Shown: in pieces, positions 16,535 to 25,690 of the stretch | Layout of the letters: every line of letters starts with the position of its first letter | Position numbering within the stretch: position 1 is the first letter of the stretch | From: Luteibacter aegosomaticola | GTDB taxonomy: Bacteria > Pseudomonadota > Gammaproteobacteria > Xanthomonadales > Rhodanobacteraceae | Direction of reading: 5' to 3' | NCBI RefSeq assembly: GCF_023078475.1 | Contig: NZ_CP095741.1 | Location: 4,558,501 to 4,622,500, forward strand | Length of the DNA stretch: 64,000 nt | Notes under the pieces: generated by a model | Database searches by the model: none | Seen by the model: only the letters and a program-made list of their open reading frames with translations | Told to the model about the DNA's origin: nothing | Translations under genes and position numbers: made by a program

Positions 16535-16701
16535 GTAGAAGCCCACCCTGTGGGCGACATCTTGCGCCTCGTAGGAGCCCACCCTGTGGGCGACATCTTG
16601 CGCCTCGTAGGAGCCCACCCTGTGGGCGACATCTTTCGCGGAAGAGCCACAGGGCCTGCGGCGGTACGGCGAAAGATGTCGCCCACAAGGTGGGCTCCTA
16701 C
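16535..16701. repeat. REP array: three direct 36-bp copies plus one inverted copy
   Basis: Near-identical units GTAGGAGCCCACCCTGTGGG followed by CGACATCTTGCGCCTC begin at 16535, 16571 and 16607, exactly 36 bases apart. An inverted copy ends at 16701. The array fills the gap between folB and tsaD. No spacers vary between units, so it is not a CRISPR. Confidence 0.9.
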
Positions 16702-16735
16702 GGCCGCGGGGACAGGGTTTCGAGCGGCGGGGCCG

Positions 16736-17779
16736 TCAGGCTGCGGGGGGCAGGGTTTCGAGGCTCCAGCGCGGGAAGACCTGGATGGTTTCGTCCTGCT
16801 GTTGGCCCGCCGCAAGGCGAATGGCGCCCGCCAGGGCGATCATGGCGCCGTTGTCGGTGCAGAACTGCAGGCGGGGGAAGTACACGCGGAAGCCATCGGC
16901 GGCGCCGGCTTCGGCCAGTTGGGTACGCAGTCGCTTGTTGGCGCCCACGCCGCCGGCGATCACCAGCCGCTTCGTCCCGGTGGCCTGCAGCGCCCGGCGA
17001 CATTTGATGGCCAGGGTGTCCACGATCGCCTCTTCGAAGCCACGGGCGATATCGGCCCGGGTCTGCTCCGATTTATCTGAGGCCTGCCAGGCCAGGAGCA
17101 CCTGGGTCTTCAGGCCGGAGAAGCTGAAATCGAGCCCCGGTCTGTCCACCATGGGACGGGAGAAGCGGTACTTGCCCGGCTCGCCCTGCTCCGCCAGCTT
17201 CGCCAGCGCCGGGCCACCGGGGTACGGCAGGCCCATAAGCTTGGCGGTCTTGTCGAAGGCCTCGCCCGCAGCGTCGTCCAGGGTATCGCCCAGGATCTGG
17301 TACTCACCGATCGCCTTCACCTCCACCAGCATGGAGTGGCCGCCGGAGACCAGCAGGGCCACGAACGGCGGTTCCGGCGGGTCCTCTTCCAGAAGAGGCG
17401 CCAGCAGATGCCCTTCCATATGGTGGACGCCGATGGCCGGCACGCCGAGGGCCCAGGCCATGGCGCGGGCGGCCGAGGCACCGACCAGAAGGGCGCCAAC
17501 GAGGCCCGGGCCGGCCGTGTAGGCCACCCCGCCGAGGTCGGCCGGGGTGAGTCCGGCGTCCTTCAGGGCTTGGCGCACAAGGGGAAGCAGCTTGCGGACA
17601 TGGTCGCGGCTGGCCAGCTCCGGCACCACGCCGCCGTACTCGGCATGCAGGGCGATCTGGCTGAAAAGGGCGTGGGAAAGCAGCCCGCGGCCCGGATTTT
17701 CCGGGTCCCAGCGCAGCAGGGCCACGCCGGTTTCATCGCAGGAGGTCTCGACACCTAACACAGGCTTTGAAATTTGCAT
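16736..17779 (-). CDS. tsaD: tRNA N6-adenosine threonylcarbamoyltransferase
   Basis: The 347-residue protein carries [16 protein letters not shown] at the N-terminus, the metal site HHMEGH and the nucleotide-binding [10 protein letters not shown]. It joins threonylcarbamoyl to A37 of ANN-decoding tRNAs together with TsaB and TsaE. ATG 17779 gives the usual N-terminus. An in-frame ATG at 17800 would place codons inside the rpsU -10 element and is disfavoured. The gene is divergent from rpsU. Confidence 0.95.
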   Translation of the reverse strand: MQISKPVLGVETSCDETGVALLRWDPENPGRGLLSHALFSQIALHAEYGGVVPELASRDHVRKLLPLVRQALKDAGLTPADLGGVAYTAGPGLVGALLVGASAARAMAWALGVPAIGVHHMEGHLLAPLLEEDPPEPPFVALLVSGGHSMLVEVKAIGEYQILGDTLDDAAGEAFDKTAKLMGLPYPGGPALAKLAEQGEPGKYRFSRPMVDRPGLDFSFSGLKTQVLLAWQASDKSEQTRADIARGFEEAIVDTLAIKCRRALQATGTKRLVIAGGVGANKRLRTQLAEAGAADGFRVYFPRLQFCTDNGAMIALAGAIRLAAGQQQDETIQVFPRWSLETLPPAA

Positions 17780-17796
17780 TTCGATCACGTTATAAT
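17767..17796 (+). promoter_or_regulatory. Sigma-70-type promoter of rpsU
   Basis: TTGAAA (17767-17772) and a perfect TATAAT (17791-17796) are separated by 18 bases, with a leader of roughly 40 bases to the rpsU ATG. The -35 region lies over the start of the divergent tsaD gene. Confidence 0.8.
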
Positions 17797-17844
17797 CCAC
17801 GGCTCACCCGGATAGACGGGTCAGTTTAAACAAGTGGAGTTTCC

Positions 17845-18060
17845 ATGCCGAGCGTTAAAGTCCGCGAGAATGAGCCGTTTGAGCTTGCCCTCCGCCGCTT
17901 CAAGCGTACGTGCGAAAAGGCTGGCGTGCTGGCCGAAACGCGCAAGCGCGAATTTTACGAAAAGCCGACCCAGGAGCGTAAGCGTAAGCGCGCTGCTGCT
18001 GTGAAGCGCCACCTGCGCCGTCTGTCTCGCGACACGACGCGCCGGACCCGCATGTACTGA
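17845..18060 (+). CDS. rpsU: 30S ribosomal protein S21
   Basis: The 71-residue basic protein ([20 protein letters not shown]...) is a full-length S21, needed for initiation on the small subunit. AAGTGGAG lies upstream. It heads the macrodomain with yqeY and dnaG, replacing the rpsU-dnaG-rpoD order of enterics. Confidence 0.98.
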   Translation: MPSVKVRENEPFELALRRFKRTCEKAGVLAETRKREFYEKPTQERKRKRAAAVKRHLRRLSRDTTRRTRMY

Positions 18061-18144
18061 TTGCCACCCGGCCTGTGTAGGGCCGGTGTTGGACCCGCGG
18101 CTGGCGCGTTCGCCCGCTGCCGCCGCAATCAGGCGGAAATCCCG

Positions 18145-18177
18145 AGCCGGCTCCGCCGAAAGGTGGAGCCGGCTTTT
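18145..18177 (+). terminator. Terminator/attenuator after rpsU
   Basis: The 10-bp stem AGCCGGCTCC / GGAGCCGGCT is followed by TTTT. It would let most transcripts end after rpsU while some read through into yqeY and dnaG. Confidence 0.85.
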
Positions 18178-18198
18178 CGTCGTTCTGGAGAAATAGCG

Positions 18199-18642
18199 AT
18201 GAGCCTCAAGGCAAAGATCACTGACGACATGAAGGCCGCCATGAAGGGCGGCGAGAAGGACCGCCTGGCGGTGATCCGCCTGGTCCAGGCCCAGATCAAG
18301 CAGCGTGAAGTCGATGAACGGATCGAACTCGACGACGCCCAGGTCCTGGCCGTCCTCGAGAAGATGCAGAAGCAGCGCCGCGACTCCCTCGACCAGTTCG
18401 AGAAGGCCGGCCGCGAGGATCTGGCTGCGGTCGAGCGCTACGAAATGACCGTCATCGACGCCTACCTCCCGACCAAGCTGACCGACGCCGAGCTCGATGC
18501 CCTCATCGACGCCGCCGTGGCCGAATCCGGCGCCAGCTCGGCCCGCGACATGGGCAAGGTCGTCGCCCTGGTGAAGGAAAAGGCCGCCGGCCGCGCCGAC
18601 ATGGGCGCTGTGGCAGGCAAGGTCAAAGCCAAGCTGATGTAA
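18199..18642 (+). CDS. yqeY: GatB/YqeY domain protein
   Basis: The 147-residue protein shows the YqeY pattern [34 protein letters not shown], then [19 protein letters not shown] and a C-terminal [20 protein letters not shown]. It resembles the tRNA-binding tail domain of the GatB amidotransferase subunit. GGAG precedes the ATG by 8 bases. Its place between rpsU and dnaG is common in Xanthomonadales. Confidence 0.93.
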   Translation: MSLKAKITDDMKAAMKGGEKDRLAVIRLVQAQIKQREVDERIELDDAQVLAVLEKMQKQRRDSLDQFEKAGREDLAAVERYEMTVIDAYLPTKLTDAELDALIDAAVAESGASSARDMGKVVALVKEKAAGRADMGAVAGKVKAKLM

Positions 18643-18647
18643 CTCCC

Positions 18648-18742
18648 GTAGGAGCCCACCTTGTGGGCGACGCCGTTCGCGACAACGCTACAGGGCCTGT
18701 GGCGGTGGGGCGAAAGATGTCGCCCACAGGGTGGGCTCCTAC
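18648..18742. repeat. Inverted REP pair
   Basis: GTAGGAGCCCACCTTGTGGG at the left and its reverse complement form ending GGGTGGGCTCCTAC at the right flank about 45 bases. It starts 5 bases after the yqeY stop and may terminate or stabilise that transcript. Confidence 0.88.
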
Positions 18743-18841
18743 CGGATACCGGTTGGCTTCACAATCGGCCCACATGGGTCGCCGCATCCTTCCCGCCGCG
18801 GCAGGGGGAGCGTCCTCCGGCTCTTTCTGGAGGGGAACGCC

Positions 18842-19015
18842 ATGCTTAAGTACGCCATCATCTTTGGCATCATCGCCCTGGTCACGGGCGCCCTTGGCTT
18901 CACCAAGGTCTCCGGCATCGCCGGCACGATCGCCAAGGTCTGTTTCGCCATCTTCCTGATCCTGTTCATCATCGCCATCCTGGCCGTCGTCGGCGTCTTC
19001 AAAATGGCGTTCTGA
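18842..19015 (+). CDS. DUF1328 (YtjA-like) small membrane protein
   Basis: The 57-residue protein contains two hydrophobic helices ([17 protein letters not shown] and [20 protein letters not shown]) joined by the [10 protein letters not shown] turn, which is the DUF1328 pattern. GGAGGGG lies just upstream. Such proteins are often stress-induced in proteobacteria; the function is unknown. Confidence 0.88.
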   Translation: MLKYAIIFGIIALVTGALGFTKVSGIAGTIAKVCFAIFLILFIIAILAVVGVFKMAF

Positions 19016-19067
19016 TCGATTCGTCAAGCTCCTCCCGGAAACGGTTGCGTGGCATCCTAGGCGACTG

Positions 19068-20804
19068 ATGCGCGGCCGAATCCCCGACAACTTCATCGAC
19101 GAGCTCCTGACTCGCGTCGACATCGTCGACGTGATCGAACGCCGCGTGCCGCTGAAGAAGGCCGGCCGGGAGTGGACGGCGTGCTGCCCGTTCCATAACG
19201 AGCGCTCGCCGTCGTTCTACGTGAGCCCGGCCAAGCAGTTCTTCCACTGCTTCGGCTGTGGCGCCCACGGCAGCGCCATCAAGTTCCTGATGGACTACGA
19301 CCGGCTGGAATTCCCCGACGCGATCGAGGAACTGGCTCAGTCCGTAGGCATGAAGGTGCCTTACGAGGGCGGCCGCGACGATAAGCCACGGGAAGACCGC
19401 AGCGACCTGTACACCCTGCTGGACGAGGCCACGAGCTTCTACCAGCGGGAGCTAGGCCAGAGCGACGAGGCCAAGGCCTACGTCGACAAGCGCGGCCTGG
19501 ACGAAGAGACCCTTAAGCGGTTCCGCATCGGCTGGGCCCCGGCGGGCTTCGATGGCGTCCTCAAGGCCCTCGGCACCACGGACAACCGCCGCAAGCTGCT
19601 CAACGATGCGGGCATGGTCGCCAGCAACGAGCGTGGCAACCGCTACGACCGCTTCCGCGAGCGGGTCATGTTCCCGATCCTGGACCGGCGCGGCCGCGTC
19701 ATCGCGTTCGGCGGCCGCGTCCTGTCCTCCGACCAGGGCCCGAAGTACCTCAACTCCCCGGAAACGCCCCTCTTCCACAAGGGCCGCGAGCTCTTTGCCC
19801 TGTGGCAGGTGAAGCAGGCCAACCAGACGGTTAGCCGCATCATGGTGGTCGAGGGCTATATGGATGTCATCGCCCTGCACCAGGCCGGCCTGCCTATCGC
19901 GGTGGCAACCCTGGGCACGGCGACCACGCCGGACCATGCTGAAGTCCTGTTCCGCGCCGCGCCCGATGTCTATTTCTGCTTCGACGGCGACCGCGCCGGC
20001 CGCCAGGCCGCCTGGCGCGCGGTGGAATCGATCCTGCCGCGCATGCGCGATGGCCGCCAGGCGCACTTCCTGTTCCTCCCCGATGGCGAGGACCCGGACA
20101 CCCTGGTGCGCAAGGAGGGCAAGGAGGGCTTTGAGAAGCGGATGAAGGAATCGATGCCCCTCTCCGAATACTTCTTCGAGGAAATGGCCCGCGACGTCGA
20201 TACCACCCGGCTGGATGGCCGCGCCCGCCTGGCGGAGCGCGCCCGGCCGCTGATTGCGAAGCTGCCCGATGGCGCGTTCCGCGATCTCATGGCGGACGAG
20301 TTGAAGCGACGCACCGGCGCCGGGGCCACCTTCGAGCCCGAGGCGGCGCCTACCCGCCCGGCCCGGCCCGCCCAGGGCGGCCCCCAGCGCAGCCTCGTCC
20401 GCAGCGCAATCACCTTGTTGCTGGCCCAGCCCGCGCTGGCACTTGAGCTCGAGCCGCCCTACCCGTTCCTGCGCCTCGACCGCCCGGGCGTGAACCTGCT
20501 GGCTGAACTGATCGACGTGATCCGTTCCCGGCCGGATATCCGCCCTGCCGTGCTGGTTGAGTACTTTCTTGATCGCCCCGAATACGCCTCCCTGCAGAAG
20601 CTGATGCAGGCCGAAGTGATCGGCGAGGCGGATATGCAACGCGAGGAATTCATGGGAGCGCTGGCGGGCATGTACCGCCAGGCCGTCACGGAGCGCCGCA
20701 AGGACCTGAGCGCTCGCATCGGCAGCCTTGATGACACCGAGAAGGCCGAGCTTCGCGTTCTCCTGGCGGACCATGCCGCCCAGGGCAAGGCGCCAGCCGA
20801 ATGA
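19068..20804 (+). CDS. dnaG: DNA primase
   Basis: The 578-residue primase has a zinc-binding CHC2 domain (Cys40, His43, Cys61, Cys64) and the RNA-polymerase core. Its Toprim motifs are EGYMDVIALHQAG and DGDRAGRQAA. A C-terminal DnaB-binding helical region follows from about residue 440. It synthesises RNA primers for replication. ATG 19068 gives the standard MRGRIPDNFIDELL N-terminus. Confidence 0.97.
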   Translation: MRGRIPDNFIDELLTRVDIVDVIERRVPLKKAGREWTACCPFHNERSPSFYVSPAKQFFHCFGCGAHGSAIKFLMDYDRLEFPDAIEELAQSVGMKVPYEGGRDDKPREDRSDLYTLLDEATSFYQRELGQSDEAKAYVDKRGLDEETLKRFRIGWAPAGFDGVLKALGTTDNRRKLLNDAGMVASNERGNRYDRFRERVMFPILDRRGRVIAFGGRVLSSDQGPKYLNSPETPLFHKGRELFALWQVKQANQTVSRIMVVEGYMDVIALHQAGLPIAVATLGTATTPDHAEVLFRAAPDVYFCFDGDRAGRQAAWRAVESILPRMRDGRQAHFLFLPDGEDPDTLVRKEGKEGFEKRMKESMPLSEYFFEEMARDVDTTRLDGRARLAERARPLIAKLPDGAFRDLMADELKRRTGAGATFEPEAAPTRPARPAQGGPQRSLVRSAITLLLAQPALALELEPPYPFLRLDRPGVNLLAELIDVIRSRPDIRPAVLVEYFLDRPEYASLQKLMQAEVIGEADMQREEFMGALAGMYRQAVTERRKDLSARIGSLDDTEKAELRVLLADHAAQGKAPAE

Positions 20805-20895
20805 TGCGCCGCACCTGCGATCTCCTGCGATCCATGGGATCATCCGGTCTTCGTACCCCGAAGGACCCGGCCCTCACCGGACGTGCCCAAGCCTG

Positions 20896-21576
20896 ATGGA
20901 ACTGCTCAATAGCCTCGTCGACGTCTTCGGGCGGAACGGCTACATCGCCGTCTTCCTCGCCCTGATTCTGTGCGGCGCGGGCCTGCCCCTGCCTGAAGAC
21001 ATCACCCTCGTGGCCGGCGGCATCATCACCGGCCTCGGCTACGGCGACGTCCACACCATGGTGGGCGTGGGCATGGCCGGCGTGCTGATGGGCGATTCGA
21101 CCATGTTCCTGCTGGGACGCCACTTCGGTGGCCGGATCATGCGCTGGCGCTTCGTCGCCCGCCTGCTCACCCCCGAGCGCTACGCCAAGGTCCAGGAAAA
21201 GTTCGAGAAGTACGGCAACCGGCTCATGTTCGTGGCCCGCTTCCTGCCCGGCATGCGCACCGCCGTCTTCATCACCGCCGGCGCCACCCACCGCGTGGGC
21301 TTCCTCCGCTTCCTGCTGCTCGACGGCATGGCCGCCGCCATCAGCGTGCCGCTCTGGGTGTACCTGGGCTACCTGGGTGCCCATAACCACACCTGGCTGG
21401 CCATGTGGATCCGGCGCGGCCAGGCCGGCCTGTGGTTCGCGCTCCTCGCCGCCGTGATCGTCGTCGGCATCGTGTGGTGGCGACGCAAGAAAGCCGAACG
21501 TGCCTGCGAAACCCATGAGCACCACGACCGCCGCCAGAAGAACCTCAGCTCGCGCCTTCGCAACGATGAGCACTGA
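20896..21576 (+). CDS. DedA-family membrane protein
   Basis: The 226-residue protein starts at ATG 20896 (MELLNSLVDVFGRNGYIAVF). It has the DedA features GLPLPEDITLVAGGI, FxxRFxPGMRT (FVARFLPGMRTAVFITAG) and several membrane helices. DedA proteins act in lipid-carrier flipping and envelope homeostasis. The ribosome site is weak; longer starts overlap dnaG in another frame without homology. The tail is His/Arg-rich and cytoplasmic. Confidence 0.88.
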   Translation: MELLNSLVDVFGRNGYIAVFLALILCGAGLPLPEDITLVAGGIITGLGYGDVHTMVGVGMAGVLMGDSTMFLLGRHFGGRIMRWRFVARLLTPERYAKVQEKFEKYGNRLMFVARFLPGMRTAVFITAGATHRVGFLRFLLLDGMAAAISVPLWVYLGYLGAHNHTWLAMWIRRGQAGLWFALLAAVIVVGIVWWRRKKAERACETHEHHDRRQKNLSSRLRNDEH

Positions 21577-21720
21577 GCTCCGTAGGCTGTAGCGGCGCGC
21601 GCGTATTCCTACACGCACGTCAGCCCAAGCCCACACGGATTCACGCCAGCCCCTACAGCGCGCACCTTGCGTAAGCGCCCAGAATTCCCCCAGCACGATC
21701 CCCGTGCACACGGAGGAACC

Positions 21721-22143
21721 ATGGCCGCCCACCTTGCACCAAGCACCTGCGCTTCGGAGTACATGCCGCCCGTTCGCCTGAAAAGCGAAGTCCGTGGCTT
21801 CATAACCGAGCGGGATGAAACTGGCGACAGCTCGTATCTTTACGTTCGCGACTACCGCCACCGCGACATGAAGCTGCGTGTGCGTGAGCCCGCGCTTGCA
21901 CACGACATCACAAGGCACGTCAACGAAGGCATGCTCAGCATGCAGGTCGAAGGCTATTGGGAGCGGACCGAAGACGGCTGGCTTCCGTGCTACGGCGAGT
22001 GTGAAGTGCGCTCGTTCATCGCCCTCGACATGAACAGTAGCCTCGCTGATTCCCTCGATCTGCTCACCTCCGTAGCTGCCGAAGGTTGGAACGCCCTCGA
22101 TGACCCCATCGCCGTCTGGAAAGACATTAGGGGCTGTGAATGA
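21721..22143 (+). CDS. Hypothetical protein upstream of PIN-domain gene, candidate antitoxin
   Basis: The 140-residue soluble protein has a beta-rich core (VRGFITERDE, SYLYVRDYRHRDMKLRVRE, LSMQVEGYWERTEDGWLPCYGE). I do not recognise the family, and no ribbon-helix-helix or AbrB motif is obvious. GGAGGAACC precedes the ATG. Its last codon and stop overlap the ATG of the PIN-domain gene (ATGA), the typical arrangement of an antitoxin before its toxin. Confidence 0.55.
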   Translation: MAAHLAPSTCASEYMPPVRLKSEVRGFITERDETGDSSYLYVRDYRHRDMKLRVREPALAHDITRHVNEGMLSMQVEGYWERTEDGWLPCYGECEVRSFIALDMNSSLADSLDLLTSVAAEGWNALDDPIAVWKDIRGCE

Positions 22144-22709
22144 ACGGCACATCTGTTCTCGTCGATGCCAATTTTCTCATCGCATGGCTGGGCAACAGGA
22201 AGAACCTAGATCTGAAACAACGCGCGCAGCGCTTTGTAAATCGGCTCGTGGCCATGCGTTCAAGCATCGTCATTCCGGCACCCGCCGTCGCGGAGTATCT
22301 CGTTCAGGCGAAGGTGCCGGATCTCATCGCGATCAACGCAATCATTGAGAAGCCGTGGGTCATCGTGGGCGCGTTCGACTACATGTCCGCCGTTGAGCTC
22401 CATCTCCTCGACTGTGCCGCCCGGAGTCTGGGCGATAAGCGAGATGGCGTGGACGCGCCATGGCAGAAGATTAAGGTAGACCGCCAGATCATTGCGATCG
22501 GGCGTGCCCACCAGTGCGACCTCGTCGTCAGCAACGATCGCAGCGTCATGGCCGGCGCCACAAGGGCAGGAATCTCAACCTGCAGCCTCGAGGAGCTCGA
22601 TTCGCTTCCGATGCCGGCAGAGCGCCGCCGGCCAGCCCGTGCGCCCCACACAGGTTCACGCGGGTGCCGGAGCGTCCGCGAACCCTATGAATCAGCCGAG
22701 CTCACCTAG
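22140..22709 (+). CDS. PIN-domain protein, candidate VapC-like toxin
   Basis: The 189-residue protein shows PIN-like acidic residues in order: VLVDANFLIAW (Asp), PAVAEYL (Glu) and CDLVVSNDRS (Asp). PIN proteins are Mg-dependent ribonucleases. It is longer than a usual VapC (about 130-150), with an Arg/Pro-rich tail of about 35 residues that may be a read-on. It is coupled to the upstream gene and overlaps the convergent LysR gene by 4 bases. Confidence 0.7.
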   Translation: MNGTSVLVDANFLIAWLGNRKNLDLKQRAQRFVNRLVAMRSSIVIPAPAVAEYLVQAKVPDLIAINAIIEKPWVIVGAFDYMSAVELHLLDCAARSLGDKRDGVDAPWQKIKVDRQIIAIGRAHQCDLVVSNDRSVMAGATRAGISTCSLEELDSLPMPAERRRPARAPHTGSRGCRSVREPYESAELT

Positions 22710-23566
22710 CTCGCCAGCTCCATCATGAGCCACGCGCGGAACAGGGCCGTCTCTTCCCTTGAAGCGGCCTCGCGCGAAACGGCTACGTAGTAGCTGTGGC
22801 GCAGCGGCACCTCCAGGGGCACCGGTGCGGCCAGGCGCCCTGCCGCCAGGTCGTAAGCCACCAACAGGTCCTGTGCGAGGGCCACGCCCTGCCCTTCGAT
22901 GGCCGCCTGCAACATCATGGTGCCGTCGCCGAAGCCCATCTCACGTGAGATCGCACCGGGCTCCACGCCCACCTGCTCGAACCACTGATCCCAGCTGGCG
23001 ATGGCCACCGCCCGGCGGCCGGGGCGCTCGTGGAGCAATAACTGCTGGAACAGGTCGGCTGGCTCACGGATGCCCTCGGCCACGCGGGGCGCGCAGACCG
23101 GGGTGTACCCGCTGGTCACCAGCAACTCCATCCCTTCACCGATCCGGTCATCGATCGCCAGATCCCATCCGGCATCGCCACCATCCGTGACCACCTCGAC
23201 CGCGATATCGGGATGCTTCGTGAAGAAGCGAAATAGCCTCGGAACGAGCCACTTCGTACCGAAGGTGGGCGGCACGGCGACCCTCAACGAGGCGCTCCGC
23301 TCACCCATCACCTGGTCCGTGGCGTGTTGCAGCGCACGAAAAGCATCCCGGATGCGCGGGAAATAATTCGCACCCGCCGCCGTGAGTGCGAGCTTATTGT
23401 TGCTTCGCACAAACAAAGGCGTGCCGAGGTAGGCCTCCAACAATTTGACTTGCGCACTGACCGCAGCGGCCGTCAGCGAGAGTTCCTCGCCGGCCTTGGT
23501 AAAGCTCAAATGCTGCGCCGCAAGCTCGAACACACGCACGGCGTTGAGGGGGAGCGAACGCTTCAT
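22706..23566 (-). CDS. LysR-family transcriptional regulator (GcvA-like)
   Basis: The 286-residue protein has an N-terminal winged HTH (LNAVRVFELAAQHLSFTKAGEELSLTAAAVSAQVKLLE) and an effector-binding domain beginning around residue 92. The FVVRSNNKLALTAAG-type wing is GcvA-like. Divergent transcription from the galactonate operon, with about 105 bases between starts, makes it the likely regulator of that operon, possibly sensing a galactose or galactonate derivative (inference). Confidence 0.9.
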   Translation of the reverse strand: MKRSLPLNAVRVFELAAQHLSFTKAGEELSLTAAAVSAQVKLLEAYLGTPLFVRSNNKLALTAAGANYFPRIRDAFRALQHATDQVMGERSASLRVAVPPTFGTKWLVPRLFRFFTKHPDIAVEVVTDGGDAGWDLAIDDRIGEGMELLVTSGYTPVCAPRVAEGIREPADLFQQLLLHERPGRRAVAIASWDQWFEQVGVEPGAISREMGFGDGTMMLQAAIEGQGVALAQDLLVAYDLAAGRLAAPVPLEVPLRHSYYVAVSREAASREETALFRAWLMMELAS

Positions 23567-23671
23567 CGCGAAGTCATCAAGAAAAATTTGGGGTAAGCCC
23601 GAAGAATTTCTAGTTTGCCTGCCCCGGCCGGCGCCGCCAAGAATCCGGGTGGCCTAGCGAACGGATCTTCG

Positions 23672-24670
23672 ATGAACACCCTTACCATCGACACCGGCAC
23701 CACCAACACACGCGTCACCGCGTGGCGGGATGGCCAGCCCGTCGGACAAGCCGCCACCCAGGTCGGCGTCCGCGATACAGCCATCACCGGCAATACGCGC
23801 AAACTCGAAGAAGCCGTGCGCGACACGATCGCCACTGCGCTCGCCGAGGCGGACCTCGACAAGAGCGAGATCAGCCGCGTCCTGGCATCGGGAATGATCA
23901 CGTCCAACGTCGGCCTGTGCGAGATCCCGCACGTACCTGCCGCCGCCGGCATCGATGACCTGGCGAAAGCCATGCGCGAATCGCTCGTGGAAACCGTCTG
24001 GCACCAGCCCATCTGGTTCGTGCCTGGCGTGCGCAACGCGGTGGACCACATCGGCCTGCATAACTGCGAAGCCATGGACATGATGCGCGGCGAGGAGACC
24101 GAATCCTTCGCCCTCGTCGAACGCCTCAACCTTAGCGAGCCCACCGTCATCGTCTTGCCGGGTTCGCATTCGAAGTTCGTAAGCATTGATGCCCAGCAGC
24201 GGATCGAAGGCTGCGTCACGACGCTGGCCGGCGAACTCCTGCACGTCATCTCGCACGACACCATCCTGGCGGGCTCGCTCAAGGAAGGTTTCGCGAAGAA
24301 GATTGATACGGAGATGCTGCTGGCTGGCGCCGCGTCCGCGCGCAAGATCGGCCTGGGCCGCGCGTGTTTCAGCGTGCGCATCCTTGACCAGTTTGCGGTG
24401 TACGACGCGAACGCGCGCGCCAACTTCCTTCTGGGGGCGGTGCTCGGCTCCGACCTGCTCACCCTGAAGAACTCCAGCGCCATACGGATGAGCCCGGGCA
24501 CGCGCTTCGTGGTGAGCGGCAAGCCCATCCTGCGCGAAGCCATCGCGCGCCTGGTGGAAGGCGACGATTTCTTTTCCGGCACCGTCACGGTGCTGGGCGA
24601 CGACGAGCAACGCGACCTGGCCGGATACGGTGCGATCACCATCGCCCGCCGCCGCGGCTTGCTCGGCTAA
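23672..24670 (+). CDS. dgoK: 2-dehydro-3-deoxygalactonokinase
   Basis: The 332-residue kinase begins MNTLTIDTGTTNTRVTAW, the ATP-binding phosphate-1 motif of DgoK. LPGSHSKFVSID and SGMITSNVGLCEIPHVPAP-like segments are conserved. It phosphorylates 2-keto-3-deoxygalactonate to KDPGal. It is the first gene of the sugar operon. ATG 23672 is chosen because earlier starts precede the conserved N-terminus. Confidence 0.92.
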   Translation: MNTLTIDTGTTNTRVTAWRDGQPVGQAATQVGVRDTAITGNTRKLEEAVRDTIATALAEADLDKSEISRVLASGMITSNVGLCEIPHVPAAAGIDDLAKAMRESLVETVWHQPIWFVPGVRNAVDHIGLHNCEAMDMMRGEETESFALVERLNLSEPTVIVLPGSHSKFVSIDAQQRIEGCVTTLAGELLHVISHDTILAGSLKEGFAKKIDTEMLLAGAASARKIGLGRACFSVRILDQFAVYDANARANFLLGAVLGSDLLTLKNSSAIRMSPGTRFVVSGKPILREAIARLVEGDDFFSGTVTVLGDDEQRDLAGYGAITIARRRGLLG

Positions 24671-24697
24671 TCAGCGAAACACTCGAGGAGGGAACGC

Positions 24698-25690
24698 ATG
24701 AAGATGAAGATCGCCCTGGGTTTCAAAGCCCTTGCGCTGGCCCTGGCCTTTGCTGCCAGCCCAGCGTTCGCCGCCGATGATCCGGTCAAGATCGGCTTCG
24801 TCGTGAAGCAGCCCGAGGAACCCTGGTTCCAGGATGAGTGGAAGTACGCCGAACAGGCGGCTAAGGAAAAGGGCTTCACCCTGGTCAAGATCGGCGCGCC
24901 GGATGGCGGCCAGGTGCTTACCGCCATCGATAACCTCAAGTCGCAGCACGCCCAGGGCTTTGTCATCTGTACGCCCGACGTGAAGCTCGGCCCGTCCATC
25001 GTCGCCAAGGCGAAGATGAACCACCTCAAGCTCATGACGGTCGACGACCGCCTGGTCGATGGCTCGGGCAAGCCGATTGAATCCGTACCGCACATGGGCA
25101 TCTCCGCCAGCAAGATCGGCGAGCAGGTGGGCCAGGCCATTGCCGACGAAATCAAGAAGCGCGGCTGGAAGCCGGAAGAAACCGGCGCGCTGCGCATCTC
25201 CTACGACCAGCTCCCGACCGCCAAGGATCGCGCCGACGGTGCCGTCGCCGCCCTCACCGCGGCAGGCTTCCCGAAGGCGAACATCGTCAACGCCCCGCAG
25301 GCGAAGACCGATACCGAGAACGCCTTCAATGCGGCCAACATCGCGATCACGCAGAACCCGAAGTACAAGCACTGGATCGCGTTCGGCCTGAACGATGAAG
25401 CCGTGCTCGGCGCCGTGCGCGCCGCTGAAGGCCGTGGTTTCCGCGCCGACAACATGATTGGCGTCGGCATCGGTGGCAGCAAGTCGGCCCTCAACGAGTT
25501 CGCCAAGGCCGATGCCACCGGCTTCTTCGGCAGCGTGTTGATCAGCCCGAAGCGCCACGGCTACGAGACCTCGATCGACATGTACGAGTGGATCAAGACC
25601 GACAAGGCCCCGCCGCCGCTCACCCTCACCACCGGCCGCCTGATCACCAAGGCCAATGCGGCTGAAGTGCGCAAGGAAATGGGGCTCTGA
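24698..25690 (+). CDS. araF: Periplasmic sugar-binding protein, AraF-like
   Basis: The 330-residue protein has a signal peptide (cleavage after ASPAFA, about residue 25). The mature sequence ([22 protein letters not shown]...) resembles L-arabinose-binding protein AraF, with [19 protein letters not shown] near the hinge. AraF-type proteins bind L-arabinose and D-galactose, and the operon context favours galactose. GAGGAGGGAACGC precedes the ATG. The stop overlaps the araG start. Confidence 0.87.
   Translation: MKMKIALGFKALALALAFAASPAFAADDPVKIGFVVKQPEEPWFQDEWKYAEQAAKEKGFTLVKIGAPDGGQVLTAIDNLKSQHAQGFVICTPDVKLGPSIVAKAKMNHLKLMTVDDRLVDGSGKPIESVPHMGISASKIGEQVGQAIADEIKKRGWKPEETGALRISYDQLPTAKDRADGAVAALTAAGFPKANIVNAPQAKTDTENAFNAANIAITQNPKYKHWIAFGLNDEAVLGAVRAAEGRGFRADNMIGVGIGGSKSALNEFAKADATGFFGSVLISPKRHGYETSIDMYEWIKTDKAPPPLTLTTGRLITKANAAEVRKEMGL

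Noticed and set aside
16535..16701. 36-bp periodic repeats resembling a CRISPR array
   Set aside because: The units are contiguous REP copies without unique spacers, one copy is inverted, and no cas genes are present.
19452..20843. 463-codon minus-strand frame opposite dnaG
   Set aside because: Shadow frame; the plus strand encodes an unmistakable primase.
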